Source: Osedax frankpressi
Lineage: Eukaryota > Annelida > Polychaeta > Sabellida > Siboglinidae
Reading direction: 5' to 3'
NCBI GenBank assembly: GCA_964035775.1
Contig: OZ038316.1
Location: 1,900,880 to 1,964,879 of the forward strand
Length of the DNA: 64,000 bases
Position numbers and translations under genes: made by a program
In this document: in pieces, positions 57,001 to 64,000 of the stretch
Layout of the letters: each line of letters opens with the position of its first letter
Position numbering within the stretch: position 1 is the stretch's first letter
Notes under the pieces: generated by a model
The model's input: only the letters and a program-made list of their open reading frames with translations
What the model was told of the DNA's origin: nothing
Database searches by the model: none

Positions 57001-59330
57001 CCACTAGATAACAACTAGATAACCACTAGATAACCACTAGATAACCACTAGATAACCACTAGATAACCACTAGATAACCACTAGATAACCACTAGATAAC
57101 CACTAGATAACCACTAGATAACCACTAGATAACCACTAGATAACAACTAGATAACAACTAGATAACAACTAGATAACCACTAGATAACCACTAGATAACC
57201 ACTAGATAACCACTAGATAACCACTAGATAACCACTAGATAACCACTAGATAACCACTAAATAACCACTAGATAACCACTAGATAACCACTAGATAACCA
57301 CTAGATAACCACTAGATAACCACTAGATAACAACAAGATAAACACTAAATAACCACTAGATAACCACTAGAAAACAACTAGATAACCACTAGATAACAAC
57401 TAGATAACAACTAGATAACCACTAGATAACAACTAGATAACAACTAGATAAACACTAGATAACCACTAGATAGCCACTAGATAACCACTAGATAACCACT
57501 AGATAACCACTAGATAGTCACTAGATAACCACTAGATAACCACTAGATAACCACTAGATAACAACTAGATAACCACTAGATAACCACTAGATAAACACTA
57601 GATAACAACTAGATAAACACTAGATAACCACTAGATAACCACTAGATAGTCACTAGATAACCACTAGATAACCACTAGATAACAACTAGATAACAACTAG
57701 ATAAACACTAGATAACAACTAGATAAACACTAGATAACCACTAGATAACCACTAGATAACCACTAGATAACCACTAGATAACAACTAGATAGTCACTAGA
57801 TAACCACTAGATAACCACTAGATAACCACTAGATAACCACTAGATAACCACTAGATAACCACTAGATAACAACTAGATAACCACTAGATAACAACTAGAT
57901 AGTCACTAGATAACCACTAGATAACCACTAGATAACAACTAGATAACCACTAGATAACCACTAGATAACCACTAGATAAACACTAGATAACCACTAGATA
58001 ACCACTAGATAACCACTAGATAACCACTAGATAACAACTAGATAACCACTAGATAACAACTAGATAACCACTAGATAACCACTAGATAACAACTAGATAA
58101 CCACTAGATAACCACTAGATAACCACTAGATAGTCACTAGATAACCACTAGATAACAACTAGATAACAACTAGATAACCACTAGATAACAACTAGATAAC
58201 CACTAGATAACCACTAGATAACCACTAGATAACCACTAGATAACCACTAGATAACCACTAGATAACCACTAGATAACCACTAGATAACCACTAGATAACC
58301 ACTAGATAACCACTAGATAACCACTAGATAACCACTAGATAACCACTAGATAACCACTAGATAACCACTAGATAACCACTAGATAACCACTAGATAACCA
58401 CTAGATAACCACTAGATAACAACTAGATAACCACTAGATAACTACTAGATAACCACTAGATAACCACTAGATAGTCACTAGATAACCACTAGATAGTCAC
58501 TAGATAACCACTAGATAACCACTGGATAACCACTAGATAACAACTAGATAACCACTAGATAACTACTAGATAACAACTAGATAACCACTAGATAACTACT
58601 AGATAACCACTAGATAACCACTAGATAGTCACTAGATAACCACTAGATAGTCACTAGATAACCACTAGATAACCACTAGATAACCACTAGATAACCACTA
58701 GATAACAACTAGATAACCACAAGATAACAACTAGATAACCACTAGATAACCACTAGATAACCACTAGATAACCACTAGATAACCACTAGATAACCACTAG
58801 ATAACCACTAGATAACCACTAGATAACCACTAGATAACCACTAGATAACCACTAGATAACCACTAGATAACCACTAGATAACCACTAGATAACCACTAGA
58901 TAACCACTAGATAACCACTAGATAACCACTAGATAACCACTAGATAACCACTAGATAACCACTAGATAACCACTAGATAACAACTAGATAACCACTAGAT
59001 AACTACTAGATAACCACTAGATAACCACTAGATAGTCACTAGATAACCACTAGATAGTCACTAGATAACCACTAGATAACCACTAGATAACCACTAGATA
59101 ACAACTAGATAACCACTAGATAACTACTAGATAACAACTAGATAACCACTAGATAACCACTAGATAACCACTAGATAACAACTAGATAACCACTAGATAA
59201 CAACTAGATAACAACTAGATAACCACTAGATAACCACTAGATAGTCACTAGATAACCACTAGATAGTCACTAGATAACCACTAGATAACAACTAGATAGC
59301 CACTAGATAGTCACTATATAATCACTATAT
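24049..59330. repeat. 35.3-kb satellite array, 11-bp unit CTAGATAACCA
   Basis: About 3,200 copies of CTAGATAACCA run without interruption by any other sequence. Common variants are CTAGATAACAA, CTAGATAGTCA, CTAGATAAACA, CTAGATAGCCA, CTATATAACCA, CTAGACAACAA and CTAGCTAACCA, and they are regionally clustered. CTAGACAACAA and CTAGCTAACCA are largely confined to about 37.6-46.7 kb, CTATATAACCA is frequent between about 25.7 and 34.1 kb, and CTAAATAACCA and CTAGATAACCC are concentrated at about 50.6-55 kb. Length changes are almost always whole 11-bp units; exceptions are rare (about 48108, 51671). Multi-kilobase higher-order repeats are present. Every unit holds TAG and TAA, and the reverse strand holds TAG, so no frame stays open on either strand. 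Flanking units at both ends are degenerate. Confidence 0.98.
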
Positions 59331-59713
59331 TATTCATATTATTTCCTATCTAACCTTTATTTACTTCATGCTGTCCAATATCTACATAAAAAAGGTAAAT
59401 AAGCAGTAATCGTATGATATAATATAAATACGAAATGTTAACAATGAAGTCGGATAATGGGCATATACTATCAACCCTTTATTATTGAGATTATATCTTA
59501 ATCACTTCGATAATATTTTATTCTATGAGATTATATCTTAGTCTATGAGATTATATCTTAGTCACTTTGATATTATCTTAGACTGGGAAAAAATATATTA
59601 GTTTCTCAAACAATTTCTTAATCTTTGAGATGAGATATTAGTTCATGCTGCATCTTATATGGAATATAATAAATCTCGCTTCATTAAATTTATTTTAATA
59701 ATGAATTTACACT
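59331..59713. repeat. Unique spacer with a short 20-bp repeat
   Basis: AT-rich sequence after the satellite. GAGATTATATCTTA occurs three times at about 59487, 59527 and 59547, twice in a TCTATGAGATTATATCTTAG context, with looser copies to about 59640. No gene is seen. Confidence 0.7.
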
Positions 59714-59717
59714 GAAA

Positions 59718-60340
59718 ACTGTAAACTGTACATTATACACTGTACATTATACACTGTACATTATACAATGTACATTATACACTATACATTATACACTGTA
59801 CATTATACACTGTATATTATACACTGTATATTATATAATGTACATTATACACTGTACATTATACAATGTACATTATACACTGTACACTATACAGTGTACA
59901 TTATATACTGTACACTATACAGTGTACATTATACACTATACATTATACACTGTACATTATACACTATACATTATACACTGTACATTATACACTGTACATT
60001 ATTCGTACATTATTCAATGTTCATTATAAACTTTACATTATGCACTGTACATTATACACTGTACATTATACACTGTACATTATATACTGACATTATACAC
60101 TATACATTATACGCTGTACATTATATAATGTACATTATACAATGTACATTATATAATGTACTTTATACAATATACATTATACACTATACATTAAACACTG
60201 TACATTATACACTATACATTATACAATGTACATTATACACTGTACATTATACACTATACATTATACACTGTATATTATAAACTATACATTATACACTGTA
60301 CATTATATAATGTACAGTATACAATGTACATTCTACACTC
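59718..60340. repeat. GTACATTATACACT array, about 14-bp unit, self-complementary
   Basis: GTACATTATACACT units with GTACA/ATACA and ACT/AAT alternations, about 44 copies. It is word-related to the TGTACA arrays left of the satellite. Apparent frames (YTLYIIHCTLYTVH) are artefacts. Confidence 0.95.
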
Positions 60341-61300
<960 letters not shown>

Positions 61301-61500
61301 NNNNNNNNNNNNNNNNNNNNNNNNNNNNNNNNNNNNNNNNNNNNNNNNNNNNNNNNNNNNNNNNNNNNNNNNNNNNNNNNNNNNNNNNNNNNNNNNNNNN
61401 NNNNNNNNNNNNNNNNNNNNNNNNNNNNNNNNNNNNNNNNNNNNNNNNNNNNNNNNNNNNNNNNNNNNNNNNNNNNNNNNNNNNNNNNNNNNNNNNNNNN
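61301..61500. other. Assembly gap (200 N)
   Basis: Exactly 200 N placed in the polypyrimidine array, so the array length and the join between its sides are unverified. Confidence 0.99.
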
Positions 61501-61732
61501 TAAGGCATATAAAGGTATATGGTATATATATATTTATATAAGATATTACATTCCATATATTCTAATGAACATAAGAAGGAAACTAATTTATTAATTCTCA
61601 TAATTAATAAATATATTAATATTAATATACACTAATCCAATACCAAGATACATACAATTTAACTTAATTGTATATATAATAACTATACCACACCCCCTAC
61701 CTACCCCTACTAACCTATCCCTCTCCCTACAG

Positions 61733-62017
61733 GAACTCCACTCTACACTCAGAATGGACCCCCTAGTAATCATTCTCAGCCCGTTTCCTCTCCGTATGCA
61801 TTTGAACCAAACTCAACTGGTCCAGCCTCAGTTCCTAGTGTTATAACCCCTTCCCCCTCATTCCCTGCGCCCTCTGGCACACCGGACTTCATCTCCTCTC
61901 TGTCCCAAATGAACGCACCTACTACAGCTACCACTACTGCCCCCAATATTGCCCCCAACATTGCCCCCAACACTGCTATACACTCTGAAGATCCGGTCCT
62001 CAATTCAACCATTTCCA
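61733..62017 (+). CDS. ZMIZ1: ZMIZ-type exon, P/S/T-rich (third from last)
   Basis: The acceptor is CTCTCCCTACAG with a long C/T tract. It encodes TPLYTQNGPPSNHSQPVSS, then SPYAFEPN, PSVITPSPSFPAPSG, a T/A-rich stretch and a three-fold AP(N)-I/T repeat (APNIAPNIAPNT). The donor GTTTGT at 62018 is weak, but it is the candidate I found that gives the phase needed by the next exon. Reading on meets a stop at about 62067. Confidence 0.75.
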
Positions 62018-63347
62018 GTTTGTATTTTATAGGCATTAATATTGCATATTATTCGATAGTACTATAAATTTGATAGTATTATTTGATAGTACTCCTAGGT
62101 TTTGTTTATATATTAATGAGTACTCACGAGAAGTTCACTGAATACCTGAATACTTCTTATTCTTATTCTTATTCAATTCTCCTCTGCATAAGTTTTTTCC
62201 TGCGCTTTATTTAACAATTTATCATATTTAGATACATGATATCTACATTTACTGTAATGAGTGAATGAGTGAGTGAGTGAGTGAGTGAGTGGGTGACTGA
62301 GTGGGTGAGTGAGTGAGTGAGTGAGTGAGTGAGTGTGTGTGTGTGAGTGAGTGAGTTTATGTTATTCGCTCTCTTATATAATCACTTTTTATTCTCCGAG
62401 TGAATTAATCAAGTGTTTATTTTCTTGAGGATTTTAAGTGGAACAGTGTAGCAACTAAAAATGTGATGTAGGGCATGAGGCAGTACATGGGATATGTAGG
62501 TAATAGTTATTCTAATATATTGTATCTATTGTATCTTGTATAAAATAAATAACATCAACTGCATAATATTACCTAATATTCATTACTCGTTTCACAGATG
62601 CATTTGACCCCACGATGACCTCGCGACCTACAAACGTGCCAACCCTACCCCCTTCCACTGGACTAGTGACGGCACCGCAGACTCCAGCTTCCCTTTCTCC
62701 GGTCAGATCAAATAGCAACGGATCTCAAGCCAATCAGCTGTCGGTCGGACCTCCTTCGATACCTCCCCCTGGTGGGCAGGTTACGTCACATCCTCCACCG
62801 ACTATACTTCTCAAGAACACTCCTGCTGATGACCTTGATTTTGCATCAGATTTAAACTTTGAACCAGCTGCTATTATTGATGGACAAGGCCCGAACCAGG
62901 ATGACCTCGATGTTAGTGATGACCTTGTGGTGACCTTTGTAGTAATCCAAAGGTGACCTTTATGGTTCCTTTATTTACTGCTTTAAATTCATTTTAGAAT
63001 TTCGGTAAAAGTCAACAAATTACATACTTATTAAATAAATGTTAAATTCTTAATAAGTACTTATTAAATACATGTTAATTATTTATTAAATATTTATTGA
63101 ATACTTTTTAAATACTTATTAAACATGTATTACATTTGTATTAAATACATGTTAACTACATATTGTAAATCTAGTTAAATTTGATATTGATAACATTAAT
63201 TTAAATTGTCACCAGTTGCTCTCTGAGAATATTGGAGATCCAATGGAACTATTGTCTTATCTAGGGCCCCAAGAAAACAATGCAAATTCATCCTCGTCCA
63301 ATAATGCGAATACTTCTGAAGATCTATTATCTTTGTTTGATAGCTAG
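61733..63347 (+). CDS. ZMIZ1: ZMIZ1/2 (Zimp / tonalli)-type transcriptional co-regulator, last three coding exons
   Basis: ZMIZ proteins are nuclear SP-RING (PIAS-like) co-activators with a proline-rich C-terminal transactivation region. Exons are 61733-62017, 62598-62911 and 63216-63347. The phases agree: the first exon starts with two bases of a split codon, leaves one base at its donor, the next starts with two, and the last junction is in phase 0. The protein is P/S/T-rich, then acidic (DDLDFASDLNFEPAA), and ends LDLLSENIGDPMELLSYLGP, an N/S-rich linker, EDLLSLFDS and stop. The vertebrate ZMIZ tail, as I recall it, reads [20 protein letters not shown] then DDLLSLFENN, a close match. The SP-RING and N-terminal parts are absent from the window. 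Any P-rich co-activator could share composition, but the tail motif pair is specific. Confidence 0.82.
62257..62357. repeat. (GAGT)n microsatellite in a ZMIZ-type intron
   Basis: About 100 bp of GAGT with GGGT, GACT and GTGT interruptions, inside the 580-bp intron 62018-62597. The rest of that intron is AT-rich with no other feature. Confidence 0.95.
62598..62911 (+). CDS. ZMIZ1: ZMIZ-type exon (second from last)
   Basis: After the acceptor TCGTTTCACAG it reads AFDPTMTSRPTNVPTLPPST, similar to SPYAFEPNSTGP in the previous exon. A proline-rich middle and an acidic end, DDLDFASDLNFEPAAIIDG to QDDLD, follow. The donor GTTAGT at 62912 yields the LDLL junction expected from the family. The ATG at 62615 is internal, not the start. 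Confidence 0.82.
62912..63215 (+). other. Last intron of the ZMIZ-type gene
   Basis: A 304-bp intron with donor GTTAGT. Its middle (about 63020-63160) is a loose repeat of TTATTAAATA and ATGTTAA words. Confidence 0.75.
63216..63347 (+). CDS. ZMIZ1: ZMIZ-type terminal coding exon
   Basis: The acceptor is AAATTGTCACCAG. It has 43 codons and a TAG: LLSENIGDPMELLSYLGP, an Asn/Ser linker, then EDLLSLFDS. The LLSYL...DLLSLF pair is the conserved end of ZMIZ proteins and probably a hydrophobic/acidic activation motif. The linker is longer than in vertebrates. Confidence 0.85.
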   Translation: MLSENIGDPMELLSYLGPQENNANSSSSNNANTSEDLLSLFDS

Positions 63348-63367
63348 TGTAACACTTCCCATTTGTA

Positions 63368-63373
63368 AATAAA
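63368..63373 (+). promoter_or_regulatory. Candidate poly(A) signal AATAAA
   Basis: AATAAA lies 21 bases after the ZMIZ-type stop codon. It would give a very short 3' UTR. Another AATAAA near 63805 is an alternative in AT-rich sequence. Confidence 0.4.
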
Positions 63374-63526
63374 CCCGTCCTTGTAAATATCCACAAACCA
63401 CAAAACCACAAAACCACTGATATATTTTTATACGCCTAGTTATTTATATGATCTGTACATAAAAGTGTAGTTAAGAAAGAAAAGGAAGAGATACTAGTGT
63501 TGCATACCAGAAAATGTCTTCAATCC

Positions 63527-63608
63527 TTCACAAAAGTCTTTTAAGACTTTACAAAAGTCTTTGGAGACTTCACAAAAGTCTTTTAAGACTTCACAAAAGT
63601 CCTCCGAG
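63527..63608. repeat. 21-bp palindromic repeat, four copies
   Basis: The unit TTCACAAAAGTCTTTTAAGAC repeats four times, the last degenerate. AAGTCTT and AAGACTT form an inverted repeat inside each unit, so each copy can fold as a short hairpin. It is downstream of the ZMIZ-type stop, perhaps in its 3' UTR. Confidence 0.85.
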
Positions 63609-63686
63609 TAGAGTTGTACTTTACTTTAAATATGTATGCACATACATAGCATTTTAAAAACTCACTGAAGCGAAACAGTTGATTCT

Positions 63687-63734
63687 CTGCCCCACATCTG
63701 CCACGCCCTCTGCCACGCCCTCTGCCACACCCTT
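63687..63734. repeat. 12-bp CTGCCACGCCCT repeat, three to four copies
   Basis: CTGCCACGCCCT, CTGCCACGCCCT and CTGCCACACCCT follow a CTGCCCCACAT copy. CCACGCCC and CCACACCC are typical KLF/Sp-type binding words, and their GC content stands out in AT-rich surroundings. Any regulatory role is inference. Confidence 0.75.
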
Positions 63735-63889
63735 TATCTCCACTTACACTTGGATCTCATTTGCTATATCCGGACCCATGAGTTTAACTTTTATAATTAT
63801 TTAATAATAAATTTAATTTACACTTTCAAATTTTTTTATTGATTTTTTTATTAAAAGCTTTCAATTATAATTTTTAAATTAATTTAAAT

Positions 63890-64000
63890 GTATTAATCTA
63901 TATAAGATCTTAGTAATTATCTATATAAGATCTTAGTATTAATCTATATAAGATCTTAGTATTAATCTATATAATATCTTAGTAATTATCTATATAAGAT
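63890..64000. repeat. 23-bp CTATATAAGATCTTAG tandem repeat, cut by the window edge
   Basis: Nearly five copies of a 23-24-bp unit containing CTATATAAGATCTTAGTA with alternating ATTAAT and ATTAT spacers. It runs off the end of the window. The rest of 63374-63889 is AT-rich with only the two short repeats listed separately. Confidence 0.92.

Noticed and set aside
61776-62036. Minus-strand frame of 86 codons
   Set aside because: It is the antisense shadow of the ZMIZ-type exon at 61733-62017, whose splice sites and phase fit the plus strand.
62615-62956. A separate small protein starting at the ATG at 62615
   Set aside because: The frame extends upstream to a splice acceptor at 62597 and joins the neighbouring exons in phase. 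The ATG is an internal methionine of the ZMIZ-type protein, and the tail after 62911 is intron.

Overview
This is an AT-rich nuclear window from an invertebrate animal. Two intron-containing host genes of animal type sit at its edges, and between them lies an exceptional accumulation of tandem repeats. The left gene's closest relative that I recognise is the Gyc88E group of atypical soluble guanylate cyclases, and one array carries TTAGG, the arthropod-type telomere word. This is compatible with an arthropod or related invertebrate, but I cannot name the species. About four fifths of the window is simple or tandem repeat, and two 200-N stretches mark assembly gaps of unknown true size.

Layout. 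1-4446 is a 22-bp minisatellite ending in a gap (4447-4646). On the minus strand, 5718 down to 4721 carries the first four coding exons of a heme-binding (H-NOX) Gyc88E-like guanylate cyclase; the remaining exons must lie beyond the gap and minisatellite. 6103-8690 holds an AT microsatellite, a 2-kb GTGTAGG minisatellite and a TG tract. That tract is the 3' tail of a decayed CR1/L2-type LINE (minus, about 8690-9930). 9937-14069 is a TTAGGTA-type 12-bp array interrupted by a young, 5'-truncated R2-clade retrotransposon with an intact 772-codon frame and a poly(A) tail. 14135-15665 holds further LINE 3' ends with TG/TGTA tails. 17083-19735 is a 38-bp minisatellite containing an apparently exact 1,100-bp tandem duplication. 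20932-22801 is a 47-bp array carrying TATCGATA in each unit. TGTAC/TATAC dyad arrays lie at 20738, 23063 and 59718.

24049-59330 is a single 35.3-kb array of an 11-bp unit (CTAGATAACCA). It has about 3,200 copies, each with an AGATAA (GATA-type) word, and multi-kilobase higher-order repeats of about 4.2 and 3.3 kb. 60341-61300 is a polypyrimidine (CT/CTCTCTAT) array running into the second gap.

The right edge (61733-63347, plus strand) holds the last three coding exons of a ZMIZ1/2 (Zimp, Drosophila tonalli) type transcriptional co-regulator, recognised by its conserved C-terminal tail. Its earlier exons should lie to the left on the same strand, but none is visible in this window. Either one intron spans the whole repeat region, with Gyc88E nested inside or beyond it, or the scaffold is misjoined at a gap. 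The two host genes have no evident functional link.
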